From: Apoderus coryli
Lineage: Eukaryota; Arthropoda; Insecta; Coleoptera; Attelabidae
Length of the DNA: 64,000 nt
Assembly: GCA_911728435.2 (NCBI GenBank)
Contig: OU452210.1
Coordinates: 4,836,001-4,900,000 of the forward strand
Direction: 5' to 3'
Part shown: positions 51,001 to 59,159 of the stretch, piece by piece
How the letters are laid out: every line of letters begins with the position of its first letter
Numbering within the stretch: the first letter of the stretch is position 1
Made by a program: the position numbers and the translations under genes
Notes under the pieces: model-generated
What the model was told of the DNA's origin: nothing
Database searches by the model: none
Seen by the model: only the letters and a program-made list of their open reading frames with translations

Positions 51001-53509
51001 CGATTTCTGTTTTTTTATGTTTTTTTATGCGACACAGTGGATTTATTAATATTTACTTGTTCGATATCGACAATCCCAGAGTACTACATTTACATTTGTC
51101 AACACAATTCAACAAATCTGGGCTAATATTACCATTTAATTAAATTGAACTTACTTTGGTACGTTAGGGTTCCTATCGAAGTGAATAATAGCTGTTAGGG
51201 TTCTCAAAGCTGCGCAGCGTATATCGGTTAAATGTGGATCCTGTAGTTCCACGACTTCGACTAGTTCCTCCAACAGACCATTATAAAGTAGGTTAGATAT
51301 TTCGTCTAGCATGGTATTTGAATTAGAACTAGCATAAAATAAAACTGATAATGCTTGCAATCGGGCTTGCACATTCTTTAGTCGTTTCTGATAATTAGCA
51401 AAATGCTTTGCCAGTCTCACATGTGTAAATAACCACATCTGTAAAAAATACTTAAATATATATTTATATCAGATAATTAAATAAAATAATTTACCTCCTT
51501 TGATGGTGGTACATAGTAAATACTAAGAAGGGACTTCATGATTTCAGCTGGAGTCTTATCAATTCTATCAATATGTTCAATATGTATGATATTTAAGTTT
51601 GGTTTTGGATTTTTCTGACCAGCATCCTTCTTTGAGGAATCCTGCTCTCGATGAAACTCAACATGCAGCGTCGTCGAAGAATCAGGAATTAATTTTTCGG
51701 GACTACAACAATCAGCCAAACCAAATCCATTTTCCTTTCCGCCCCAACTCTAAAATAAATCCATAGAAAAATAAAATCCCGCTAATTGTATTAAAACTCA
51801 TTATTTGGGTATTTCGCCACTATTTAAAATTCTAAATATTGTTTTTATTTTACGTTTTTATTTATATTAAATTTTATCCCACTATTTTTTTAACATAAGA
51901 GCCATTGACGTATTTAGATTTTTTTCATTCACGCAAAGGCTTTTATTATTAATCCGACAGGATTATTTCAATTGATTTAGAATCTTCAATAGTGGCGAAA
52001 TACCCAAATAATGAGCATTAATCTATTTGCGCCACAGCAAACATATAGAAGCTATAAAATGTGTATTGTAAGCGTGTGGGAACTTCACTCAATATTCACT
52101 TTTTTTTTTTGGTATTTTAGACAAGTATGTAATTGCGAATGAATATACTATTTTTACCTCTGCCAAATACTGTAAACGTAATAGCAAGCAATCCTTTTCT
52201 TCAGGCTTCAAACGATTAATAAAGTAGCTGCGTTTTGAAAACATATACAATAAGTTCAAAACTTCCAGTACAACATTCATATCATTCGACTCCAATAAAA
52301 CAAGAAGATGTTCCATTGAATTATACAAGTGGCGAGAAATTGAGTGCTCTATCAGCAAACTTGTGAACCGAAGGATGCATATTAATAGTTGTTTGTACTG
52401 AAACAAAATAAAAACTTTATGTAAAGATTATGTACTTTTCTTACAAACCGTCAAACATTTTACTACTAATTTTGTGATGTTGAGGCTTATTTTTATGATA
52501 CACAAGTGATTCCGATCAAACTCAAACAAGTGTATTAATTCGACTTTGTCATATTACTTGTACACTCATTATTGGAGCGACTTCGAATGTTTAGGACTAA
52601 AGAAAAATCATAAAACTGGTCGTAGAATTAAAATTTTAACCCGAAATGGCATTTGCTGCGACAAGAAGTTGTGTTAATAATTTAAGCTATTGCCGAATAG
52701 CAATGTTGGCATTCGCCAAACGTTTCCTAGCGCAGAACAAGCTTTCAGTTGGCACCCACAGCATGTACATGGAGACCGATGTGGATCAGGTGCAGTGACT
52801 TTGCTGACCCCTTGTCGCTACCTATCAAATATTTATTAATTTCGCGATTCCTGAATCGAATATATGAAATAATTTTAGCAAAAAGCAAAAAAGTGACAAT
52901 TTGTGTGCTTCTACTACCACCGTGGAAAATGTTACTGCTACTTGACGAATTCACATGTATTTACTTATACGTCTATTCCAAAAATTTGGTTGAAACTTTT
53001 GTTTATCTATAAGAATTATAAACAAAAATTAATAAAACAATCTTGAAAAGCATCCGTAGCTATAAGTTTATTAAGCGATGTAGAAATATTGTATGTTCTA
53101 TTACAACAAAATTTATGGAAGACATTTTAGAGTCACCTTGACCTAATATCTATGTCAAAATTCCAGAAAAACCACTTAGTTCTTGTTAATAAAATGGGCA
53201 AAGATTGCCAAATTCTGTTTACAGAAATATGTCACAAATTTGGCTTACCTTTTCACTGCTATTATCACAGTTTAAAGCCCATTTATTGTCAGCACTTCTT
53301 TCAGCAGCATTACCAAGAATTTTATCGAAAACGTCTAAAACTTGTGCCCAGTGCAGGAGTTCATACTTCCCAAATGTCCATGTATTAATTTTTGATAATT
53401 CCTCAAGTAATTCGGTTCTTGAACATTGTTGCAAACGTTCTATCAATTGCTGACATTCTACAGGTACTTCTGATGTGCTTTTACGCACTCTTGATCTATC
53501 AATTTTCAT
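19508..53509 (-). CDS. HUWE1: HUWE1 HECT-type E3 ubiquitin ligase, 29 coding exons
   Basis: Exons in transcript order: 53509-53249, 52397-52158, 51749-51495, 51438-51155, 46275-45849, 45237-45136, 43553-43052, 41224-40907, 40184-39421, 39365-38744, 38636-35542, 34686-34524, 34465-34286, 33543-32842, 32329-32228, 32060-31464, 31021-30854, 30446-30127, 28955-28353, 26784-26140, 25427-25091, 25034-24904, 24701-24470, 24009-23560, 21482-21294, 21238-20917, 20854-20689, 19976-19786, 19610-19508. Every junction is GT-AG. Phases close and total 12471 nt, i.e. 4156 aa (human HUWE1 is about 4370). HUWE1 is a ring-shaped ubiquitin ligase controlling, among others, MYC, p53, MCL1 and histones. Seen in order: armadillo-like N-terminus (DUF908/DUF913, about 88-880; [44 protein letters not shown]), UBA about 1374-1412, UIM about 1426-1444, WWE about 1628-1702, acidic tract about 2291-2344, ubiquitin-binding LPxxLxxE repeats about 2937-3054, HECT about 3805-4156 with the active cysteine at 4123. 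The start [14 protein letters not shown] matches the family N-terminus. No damage is seen; introns host many mobile elements. Confidence 0.97.
21510..22910 (+). mobile_element. Decayed Tigger/pogo-like DNA transposon
   Basis: Inserted in HUWE1 intron 24 (21483-23559). The left end starts CAGTACAACCGCGATAATCCG after a TA, as in Tigger elements. The plus strand then encodes, with frameshifts and stops, the start of a CENP-B/jerky-like transposase ([20 protein letters not shown]), WFLQKKS...[16 protein letters not shown] HTH sequence, and near 22545 the DDE segment VLLLDNAPS, followed by FPPNVT and the equivalents of QPMDQGVIE and YRKDLM. No right terminal repeat was found, so the 3' end is approximate. 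The copy is inactive. Confidence 0.75.
23244..23312 (+). repeat. Dispersed repeat, diverged copy 3
   Basis: Shares the block CCCCCATA-CTTGAGAAAA and the following GCGTTTAAAATTT with the 87-bp repeats at 10226 and 12322. It also shares a further upstream CTTTACAGCRATA block with the copy near 32470. It lies in HUWE1 intron 24. Confidence 0.6.
23362..23432 (+). tRNA. tRNA-Ala(CGC)-like pseudogene or SINE head
   Basis: The sequence ATGATAGAGCGTTCGCTTCG resembles the D-arm and anticodon arm of tRNA-Ala with anticodon CGC, and GTTCGAATCCC about 25 bases later is a good B box (T-loop). The anticodon and T stems have mismatches and the A box is poor, so this is probably a decayed tRNA or the tRNA-derived head of a SINE. 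A short (ATA)n stretch follows. Confidence 0.4.
27105..27960 (+). pseudogene. Decayed Tc1/mariner-superfamily transposase
   Basis: Inserted in HUWE1 intron 19 (26785-28352). Frameshifted pieces on the plus strand follow the order of this transposase type: an HTH-region remnant ([16 protein letters not shown]), then [15 protein letters not shown], then the first catalytic region [15 protein letters not shown] with WANENPGEM, then the second catalytic region near 27690 ([20 protein letters not shown]), and a C-terminus ending HLENI. The left edge near 27107 has a CAAGGTGTCCAGAAAG-type end. Internal sequence is lost between the two catalytic parts. Confidence 0.75.
28015..28255. mobile_element. 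MITE with ATATACAGGKTGGCCC ends
   Basis: Inverted terminal repeats of about 22 bases (28015-28036 and 28234-28255) read ATATACAGGKTGGCCCATTA. An internal CACCCTGTATAT occurs near 28194. It is about 241 bp long, has no ORF, and lies in HUWE1 intron 19 next to the transposase relic. Confidence 0.7.
29167..29460. repeat. Inverted repeat with ATGGCGGCAAAT ends
   Basis: The block CAATATGGCGGCAAATTTC near 29167 recurs imperfectly inverted near 29437-29458 (TTTGCCGCCATCTTG), in HUWE1 intron 18. It is a probable short fold-back element with no coding capacity. Confidence 0.4.
32470..32535 (+). repeat. Dispersed repeat, diverged copy 4
   Basis: Contains CTCGAGAACATTGCGTTTAA preceded by CTTTACAGCAATAACTTAC, matching the copy near 23244 beyond the 87-bp core. 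It lies in HUWE1 intron 14. Confidence 0.6.
34524..34686 (-). CDS. HUWE1: HUWE1 exon 12: acidic tract
   Basis: Encodes residues 2291-2344, starting [12 protein letters not shown] and continuing through an Asp/Glu/Asn-rich run ([20 protein letters not shown]). It is the counterpart of the long acidic region of vertebrate HUWE1 but much shorter. It is expected to be disordered. Confidence 0.9.
35542..38636 (-). CDS. HUWE1: HUWE1 exon 11: UBA, UIM and WWE domains
   Basis: One 3095-base exon encodes residues 1259-2290. The UBA domain is at about 1374-1412 ([19 protein letters not shown]), and a UIM-like helix at about 1426-1444 ([12 protein letters not shown]). The WWE domain, which recognises PARylated or other modified partners, is at about 1628-1702, with [17 protein letters not shown], the conserved later block [14 protein letters not shown], and ETGNNRPI. 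The remainder is armadillo-like helical repeat ([19 protein letters not shown], [18 protein letters not shown]) with a Ser/Thr/Lys-rich linker near 1930-1990. Such a large uninterrupted exon among otherwise short ones is the outstanding feature of the gene structure. Confidence 0.95.
41680..41760 (+). repeat. Repeat related in inverse orientation to 42785-42870
   Basis: The blocks CATTAGAAAATC, GCGATTTAAATT and TTTGCATGGTATGATT appear here and, in the same order, on the opposite strand of 42785-42870. The second copy sits in an element with AGGGTGTC/GACACACCCT ends, so both are probably copies of one MITE in HUWE1 intron 7. Confidence 0.6.
41861..41907 (-). ncRNA. Hammerhead-ribozyme-like motif 1 (reduced stem III)
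   Basis: On the minus strand the core CUGAUGA (41901-41895) is followed by one extra U, stem II GAGAA/UUCUC with a 7-base loop, and GAAA (41876-41873). Then comes C-AU-G, a one-pair stem III, and UC as predicted cleavage site. The four bases after it (UGAC) pair perfectly with GUCA just before the core, forming stem I. This is the layout of small Penelope-associated hammerheads. The extra base after A9 departs from the canonical core. It lies in HUWE1 intron 7, in the HUWE1 sense direction. Confidence 0.6.
42010..42235. repeat. AT-rich inverted repeat in HUWE1 intron 7
   Basis: Arms of about 60 bases (42010-42072 and 42174-42235), containing AAATTTTTATTTTAATTTTG and AATAATGTTAATTTCTAA, are near-perfect reverse complements. 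It lies between the two hammerhead-like motifs. Confidence 0.75.
42232..42482. repeat. Inverted repeat carrying hammerhead-like 3' half
   Basis: Arms 42232-42300 and 42412-42482 are nearly exact reverse complements, including AAGCCGAAACGTTGTACG and ACATGAAATAAACATATTTC. Only the left (minus-strand) arm continues into the CUGAGGA half of a hammerhead. Inverted copies of this kind are reported for the pseudo-LTRs of Penelope-like elements; that link is inference. Confidence 0.75.
42281..42322 (-). ncRNA. Hammerhead-ribozyme-like motif 2 (minimal stem III)
   Basis: Minus-strand reading: AUGUAC, then CUGAGGA (42316-42310), one extra A, stem II GGC/GCC with loop GAAUAA, GAAA (42296-42293), CG, UU, and GUACGU. 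AUGUAC before the core pairs with GUACGU after the predicted cleavage site (six pairs with one G-U), forming stem I. Stem III is reduced to almost nothing. As in motif 1, one extra base follows A9. HUWE1 sense direction, intron 7. Confidence 0.55.
42785..42870 (-). repeat. MITE portion with CACCCTGTAT end
   Basis: Part of a short element from about 42722 (AGGGTGTCCCATTTGAAA) to about 42870 (GACACACCCTGTATG). Its inner part is the inverted relative of 41680-41760. A second CATACAGGGTAC follows near 42881. Confidence 0.55.
43925..44597 (+). mobile_element. Internally deleted mariner element
   Basis: Inserted in HUWE1 intron 6. A 99-codon frame from 44040 encodes the N-terminus of a mariner transposase: [20 protein letters not shown], then [17 protein letters not shown], and the linker block [12 protein letters not shown]. 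It then jumps directly to the region around the last catalytic Asp (PPYSPDLAPSDFFLF-like, in a shifted frame) and continues in another frame from 44377 ([12 protein letters not shown]). The middle of the catalytic domain is missing. The right end (GGACTAACTGAATGACCTT) and left end (GTCCATTCAAAAAGGCC) are imperfect inverted repeats. Non-functional. Confidence 0.85.
45598..45780 (-). other. Unexplained 60-codon minus-strand reading frame in HUWE1 intron 5
   Basis: The minus strand is open for about 60 codons, with unusually protein-like composition ([20 protein letters not shown], then hydrophobic [15 protein letters not shown]). It is not part of HUWE1: the flanking exons join in frame to the conserved sequence without it. 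It may be an exon-like fragment of another gene or of a mobile element. No family recognised. Confidence 0.25.
46374..46440. promoter_or_regulatory. Cluster of TATCGATA palindromes
   Basis: ACTATCGATAGT occurs exactly at 46398-46409 and 46429-46440 (31 bases apart), with a related half-site ACTATCGAGAGTCGATAGT at 46374-46384 and beyond. TATCGATA is the DRE core bound in Drosophila by DREF and BEAF-32. Position in a HUWE1 intron makes an insulator/enhancer or a simple repeat equally possible. Confidence 0.35.
46482..46852. mobile_element. MITE with GTCAGATTTGT inverted ends
   Basis: The left sequence TTTGATGTCAGATTTGT...ATATGGC recurs inverted at about 46820-46850, and a second inner pair (GGGATAAATTAAT and ATTAATTTATCCC) continues the terminal repeats. 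No ORF is present. It lies in HUWE1 intron 4. Confidence 0.65.
47216..49078. mobile_element. 1.86-kb fold-back element
   Basis: Two arms of about 859 bases (47216-48074 and 48220-49078) are almost perfect reverse complements around a 145-base loop. The decamer TACAGGGTGA or its complement occurs four times in each arm (47217, 47325, 47512, 47824 and mirror positions 48461, 48773, 48960, 49068). The loop and its borders encode on the minus strand the end of a transposase-like protein ([18 protein letters not shown], stop near 48071). This resembles the C-terminus of some Tc1/mariner-superfamily transposases. It lies in HUWE1 intron 4 and can form a very long RNA hairpin in the pre-mRNA. Confidence 0.85.
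49079..51154. other. Remainder of HUWE1 intron 4
   Basis: AT-rich intronic DNA with no convincing gene, terminal repeat or RNA. Short ORFs near 49572-49813 overlap on both strands and are low-complexity. Confidence 0.5.
51797..52015. mobile_element. 219-bp MITE in HUWE1 intron 2
   Basis: Terminal inverted repeats begin CTCATTATTTGGGTATTTCG and extend about 41 bases with two mismatches. The interior is AT-rich and non-coding. Both ends are intact. Confidence 0.8.
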
Positions 53510-55466
53510 GTTGAGTTTGTTATTTTATGATCATGTTCTGAAGATAACAAAACAAAAAAATAACTTTGGCTGCTACATAAAATATAAAAAAAATCAGTTA
53601 ACATGAACCAAATCTGTAGGTACTTTACTATAAATGAAGAACGTATAGAAGATATAATTTTACAAATACCTAGATCGCACATTCAAATAAAATACTTGAC
53701 AAATAATTCTCTCCTGTTTAATCAATGAAATTTGCAGGGATATTTAGGTATATTACCTACACGGTAACACAAATATTTTTCAGAAATTTTTAACACTGTC
53801 GGCATGTTTTCACCTAAGGTTACTTTTACAGCTAATTACTTCTTTTGAAACACAAAAACCAAATAAGTTTCTTTTAAATTCACAGGTTAGCTAAAGGTTA
53901 TAAAAGTTCTAGTATGAATATTTTTGAGTAGGTACCTATAAGTAATGCAAAAAGAAAATAGTAGTGCCTTAAATTTTGACAGCCCACAGTACCTAATTGC
54001 AACAATTTTTTCAATTAGTTTTGATCGGGACAGAGAGACAAAGGAAATTAGAAATAATAATGTTTAAAACATACCTAATAAGTATAATAATAATAATGGA
54101 AAAGAGCCTAAAACAGTAGGTATGTTTTTGTCTTGAGGACACAGAATTTGTTGTGTAAATATATTTCGCTTAGTCACTACTCACTGAAAAAGAACGTTTT
54201 ACAAAATTAACATCCACTTTATTTCTGGAAAACACGAATTAAATAAAATTGCACAATATTTTAAATCAAATAATGTAACAAATAACTTATTAGCAACACT
54301 GGTATTTTAATAATACAAAATTACACAATGTCAAAAGGTACGCTCACACGGCCATATTGAAATAAACTAAAGCATCTGATGACAAAGAAAAAACAAAGAA
54401 CTTATAAAGACGGGGATATTATTAAACAAACAGAAATTTGTGCATTAATGTAGGATAAATACCTTTCAAAATTCTTGATAAAATACGTAAAACCATGGAC
54501 AAATTCTTAGTTTGTTGTTAGTTACTTCGTATTAAATTTTTAATGACAAAGTCACAAAATACACCCCCACCTTTACTGTTAGTGTTTTTTTTAGGCTAGG
54601 GAAATTTCTGTTGCCACAACGCAAAATATTGTACACTCAGGATCACCACCACAAGTAGAAATATACTGAAATATTACGTGAAAGAAGGGTCAATATGGTG
54701 TAAAATGGAAAATAAATAAATATTTTTCTGAGTGTGTTGTATTCACATTTATTTTTTGAGCTAGCTTCTAGCTTGAACCCATACAACAAATAATGCACAG
54801 CGGATTGTGTATTTTTATAATAGGTGTTTTGCTCTTATATACAATCTTCAGTTGAACTCTCAGATAGGTATTTTCGCCCTCACTTGAATTTGCAAAAGCT
54901 AGTTTTTTCATCAATCACATGTGTTAAAATTAAAAAAAAAATCCTCAAATATGTTAGCTATGTTGAACTTTAAAAACTATCGACAAAATTGGACCATTGC
55001 TAATTTGATAAATTGATTATGAAATTCATTGTCTAGTCTAGTTAATATATTACATTTGTCGATTATTTATTCACGAAATCAAATAGGTGTAACTCATTTA
55101 AATTACAGTAATTTGTAATTTTCTGAGCGTATATTTTGGAAATCTCTAGCGAATAACAGTACTCAATTTGGGTGTCATACCTCCTAACTACTGGCGATGC
55201 CTAAATACAGTACTTAAATATGAGCATAATTATTAAATTACAATAATATATAAGCGATATTTAAAGTTAATATAATTGCATAGACGGTCATTACAATGCA
55301 TTCAACTTTTATAGTTATGCTTATGTTGAATCAACCGGGCGTAAGTCTCTAAGATATCGTAAAGTTTTTAACTTATCGTTATGATATCGTTATTTGTCAC
55401 GTAACTAGCGTTGACGTAGCTTTGGAACGTTTCACGTTATTAGAGAGATATTGCAGCAAATAAGGT
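53510..55466. other. HUWE1 upstream region, no further gene
   Basis: This region must contain the HUWE1 promoter and 5' UTR on the minus strand. A possible 3' splice site (CTTCAG) lies about 30 bases upstream of the start codon, so a non-coding first exon is plausible. I see no ORF of coding quality and cannot place the transcription start. Confidence 0.4.
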
Positions 55467-55648
55467 CTAGCAGTATTAAGGTTAACCTTATTTCCACATC
55501 TGAGCATGCGCATTTCGTTTTAAAATAAGGTAAATTTTATTAAGGAAAGTGCTTGACTTCATTACCACAGGTTTAAGGGAAAACCCTTATTTTAAAATCA
55601 AATGCGCATGTTCAGATTTCAAAATAAGGGTAACTTTAATACTGCTAG
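55467..55648. mobile_element. 182-bp palindromic MITE
   Basis: Inverted ends CTAGCAGTATTAARGTTA extend about 65 bases inward, including ATGCGCATTT and TTTTAAAATAAGG, with moderate divergence. No coding capacity. A small perfect hairpin (ATCAAAGATTAAT) follows near 55670-55705. Confidence 0.75.
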
Positions 55649-56118
55649 TCCTTATTATATTATAATATTATCAAAGATTAATTGTGTACATTAATCTTTG
55701 ATATTATTATTATTATATTGATAACACGTTACTTGCGTAACATTAACGTCAGATTCAAAACGTTACATTATATTGTCGATGTTGTCAGGTTTAATTATTT
55801 ATGTCTATATCTATGAACATAGGTGTCGTAATATAAAAATAATAAGAAACTTTAAAGAATATATAATAGTAATTATTAATTTCATTGTTTTATTGGTCAT
55901 CTTGTAGTGTAAATGGACTTAACTATGGTCTTCGCAACCTGCGCGTTCAGACGAAATTTGGGAGTTCAATTTGAAATTGAACTGTTGTGTTGTGGGTTTC
56001 CGATCCCTGCTCTTGCAATTTTTTATTTTTATTTCTAATTTTGGAACAAAGTAGTTAGGTAGTTGTTGTTGTCATTCATCTTTCGTGCTAGTATAAGGTC
56101 TTCGTTGAAAATTTGGGA

Positions 56119-56193
56119 CACACTGCTTGCCGATCACCACTGATGAGTTGTTGATCAACGAAACGTCCCGTCTTGTGAAAGCATGGTAGTGTG
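56119..56193 (+). ncRNA. Type I hammerhead-ribozyme-like motif
   Basis: The plus strand holds a canonical core: CUGAUGA at 56140-56146, stem II GUUG/CAAC (56147-56150 and 56156-56159) with loop UUGAU, and GAAA at 56160-56163. A 2-bp stem III CG/CG around UCC follows (56164-56170), then UC (56171-56172) as predicted cleavage site. Stem I: UCACCA (56134-56139) pairs with UUGUGA (56173-56178) with one mismatch. An outer helix CACACU/AGUGUG (56119-56124 with 56188-56193) closes an internal loop, as in natural type I hammerheads where that loop contacts loop II. All invariant core bases are present. It lies between HUWE1 and THAP; no host element was recognised. Confidence 0.75.
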
Positions 56194-56665
56194 AAACAAA
56201 TTTCCAACATAACTTAAGTCTTGTTACATTATTGAGCTAAGTTGAGAGAAACATTCAAGGTATATTGAAACAGCCATAGTTTTCGTATGCAAAAAAATTA
56301 TTATTAATTACTTACAATAGAACAAAAAATGATTACATCCACTATATAAAATCATCATCAGCATTCACTCCCTGACGAGTATGCATTACTCGAACTCAGG
56401 GATATCTGTTGTGAACCCTAAGATGGCTAAATAGAGCGATCCTCGAGCCGTAATTTTTTAATAAAGTAGATAGGTAGTTTAGTTAGCCTGGTATTAAAAA
56501 CAAAATAGAAGTAATATACTGTGTTTTTTTCAAATTTTCGCGCCAACGGAAGCATGCAGAACGAATCGGAAGTGGCACGCACTTGTATTCTTGAGAACCG
56601 ACTAAAAGTACAACCCTCAGATTAGTTAAGAGAGGGGATAGCGCATATCTATATATCTGAATGCA

Positions 56666-57246
56666 TGGATTTATAGTTTGATGGACTGTATACGTAGACG
56701 CACTGGATAAGTAACAAACGGACCTTAAAATATTATTAAATTTATAAATCGACGGAGGTGATGAGTTACATAACGTTAAACAAACGTAATTAATTTTTAA
56801 CAAAATAGGTATAAACAGCTTTGGTATAGGTAAATATTGTTTGTTTATTTATCTAAGGCAAATAAATACAACATAAAAAAAACTTTGCTAACCTAAGCAG
56901 TGCGCTGGACAAGTGACAACTGACAGCCACGCTGTTGTCACACACAATTCTTTCTTTTGATTGGTCGGACGCAAGAAACGCACTGCAAAAGATGAAAGGT
57001 TCTACTCCTTTTCACTGGAAAAGGACTAGAACCTGTAACGGAAGAGTTGGCCAACTTTCATCTTTTGCAGTGCGTTTCTTGCGTCCGACCAATCAAAAGA
57101 AAGAATTGTGTGTGACAACAGCGTGGCTGTCAGTTCAGTACGTTACGTCATTCGTTTACCTTCATTTATAAACAAGGGTACATAAATTCTATAGTTGATC
57201 TTTTTGCAGTGCGTCTACGTTTACAGTCCGTCAAACTATAAATCCA
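56666..57246. mobile_element. MITE with nested palindrome upstream of the THAP gene
   Basis: Outer terminal inverted repeats of 40 bases (56666-56705 and 57207-57246, two mismatches) start TGGATTTATAGTTTGA and end with CGTAGACGCACTG. Inside lies a perfect 81-bp inverted repeat (56918-56998 and 57055-57135), and inside its loop a third 17-bp hairpin (56997-57013 and 57018-57034, one mismatch). The motif GCACTGCAAAA ends both the inner arms and one outer repeat. No ORF is present. It ends about 120 bases before the THAP start codon. Confidence 0.85.
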
Positions 57247-57367
57247 GCTTAACGATTTTAATTTTTGGTGCGGCGTCCATCTTTTATGTGCCAAACAACA
57301 CGTGTGCATTTTTAATAATTTTATTTGTGAAAAGTGGGAATAGAAATTGATTTTGTATATTAATAAA

Positions 57368-57959
57368 ATGGTAGGTTGTGCGGCGCTTGGATGCTCAAGT
57401 CGCAGTGAACGAAAGCAGTCCGGAATTTCATTTCATAGGTAAAACTTAGAATGATGTATTCATAAGAAACTTCTAGTTTTTATTAATTTTTAATAATTAA
57501 AAGTAATCTTTAGGCTATTATCTTTTAGTATTATGTAGTATAACAGGTTTCAGTTTACCTGAAAACTGTTTGATACAACAATTCATTTCAAATCAGCATG
57601 ATAAAGCATTAGTTATTGATAGAAACCTCCACTTTATCAGAGGCGTAGACATTTTATTTTTTCGAACAATATTTTTTTTACATTTTGTGTTAAAAGTGAA
57701 TAAAATAATGTCAGCTGAAAACGTCTTTACTACTTTAGTTTTTTTTAGCTTTCCCAAGGACTTGGCAATTCGCAAATTATGGGTAGACAACATGAAAATT
57801 AAAGATTGGGAACCATCAAAAAATGATAGGATTTGCTCTAACCATTTTGAAGAACGCTGGTTATATAAATCCAATTCTAACTCGAGAGTTCGTTTGCTAC
57901 ACCAAGCTGTTCCAAACATTTTCCCAGAATTACCAGTAGACCTGCCGGTAGGTGTTTAA
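57368..57959 (+). CDS. THAP-domain zinc-finger protein, 2 exons
   Basis: Exon 1 is 57368-57438 and exon 2 is 57749-57959, joined by a GT-AG intron to give 93 aa ending at TAA. The product is essentially one complete THAP domain, a C2CH zinc-binding DNA-binding fold. Zinc ligands are C4, C9, C53 and H56 (CAALGC, then RICSNHF). The conserved Pro26, Trp35 and Phe57 and the terminal AVPNIF box (77-82) are all present. The intron falls at FHR/FPKD, a common THAP position. A strong alternative donor (CCG|GTAGGT at 57947/57948) lies 12 bases before the stop, so the domain may be spliced onto downstream exons I cannot identify. It could be a host transcription factor or derive from a P-element-type transposase; the domain alone cannot tell. 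Confidence 0.85.
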
Positions 57960-59140
57960 TTGTGTTAATATACACAATATATGCTTGATGGGTGTATTTT
58001 TGGGAATTTATAGTTTAATCCTCTCATTTGTGTGCTGCTTGTTATTGTTGAGGTATTTATGAATTGATGAACTGCATAATATTATGTTTATGGTTTTTTT
58101 ATTATTTTGCTATTTTATTATTTCCTAACCTATATTCAAGATTGATTGATATTGTTAATATGTAGTTATATCAAAATGTTGTTGTATTTCTTTTTTTTTT
58201 ATGCTATTATGCTTATTTTTTCGTTGGTAAGTACTTATTTTTTTAATTTGAATACTTAATTTTTTATATCAAGATAATTTGTCCTGTAATTGGTTTCTTG
58301 CTGTTGGACAATAAAAATTGCTATTATTATATCCAGATAATATTATTCGTGTTCGTGTACATGTCATAACAAAAATACAGTCTCAAAAATTAGATCTCAT
58401 TCAAAATCAATTAACAAAACACATTCTATTTAAAAGTTATCTATTTTTGTTATGTCTACTGTAGTACCTATATTGTTAATACAATTTTTGTATTATTCAA
58501 TAAATACAATTTATTATTAACATATTATTTTGTTTCATTTAACAATTAAATTATCCATATCCACATGTCCATATATTTTTTTATTAAAAATATTAATCAT
58601 CAAAAGTAAATAAAATTTCAACAATATATCACATAAATTATGTATGTTACGCAACTGAATCTAAGGGATAAGTGCTTACCTTCCCCGTAATACAGGCTTT
58701 ATAAATGGAAAGATGATATGATTTTTATAAAAGGCAGGCTTATTGCAAATATTTGATATTTATATGTATATCTTTAACAAGATTTTTCTGTTCTTAAAAG
58801 GAGTGTTGATTAAAAAAACTTAACTTTAGTTAAAATTAAAAAATAAACATCATTTTTCATAATAACTGCGCTTACCTCATGTAAGCGTAAATAAAATTTA
58901 CGCTGCTGATGTGTATTACTTCCACTTGCTTCTTCCATATTAAAGTATGAGATATTAAAATATATTATATTATTAAAAAAGCAATATTTTACGGTACCCA
59001 TTTATTTTTATAAAAATACCTAATAATTAATAACCGTATATAGGTATATTTTTAGCTCTCCATATCATATATGTATATATGGAGACTATTAGTTTCATGA
59101 AAAAAAAAATTTTTTTTAATTTCACCGGAAATACTTCTTT
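57960..59140. other. THAP downstream region, gene-poor
   Basis: AT-rich DNA. A minus-strand ATG at about 58938 starts a short peptide MEEASGSNTHQQRKFYLRLHE followed by a GTAAGC donor, which could be an isolated first exon on the opposite strand. Nothing further supports it. No repeats with clear ends are seen. Confidence 0.35.
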
Positions 59141-59159
59141 TTGGTCATTTTATACATAA

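Noticed and set aside
54887..54896. AAAAGCTAGT resembling a Helitron 3' end
   Set aside because: No preceding hairpin and no matching 5' end; it is too short to support an element.
58810..59001. Minus-strand ORF starting MEEASGSNTHQQ with a GTAAGC donor, as a first exon
   Set aside because: No partner exon or homology could be seen; kept only as a note in the gap entry.
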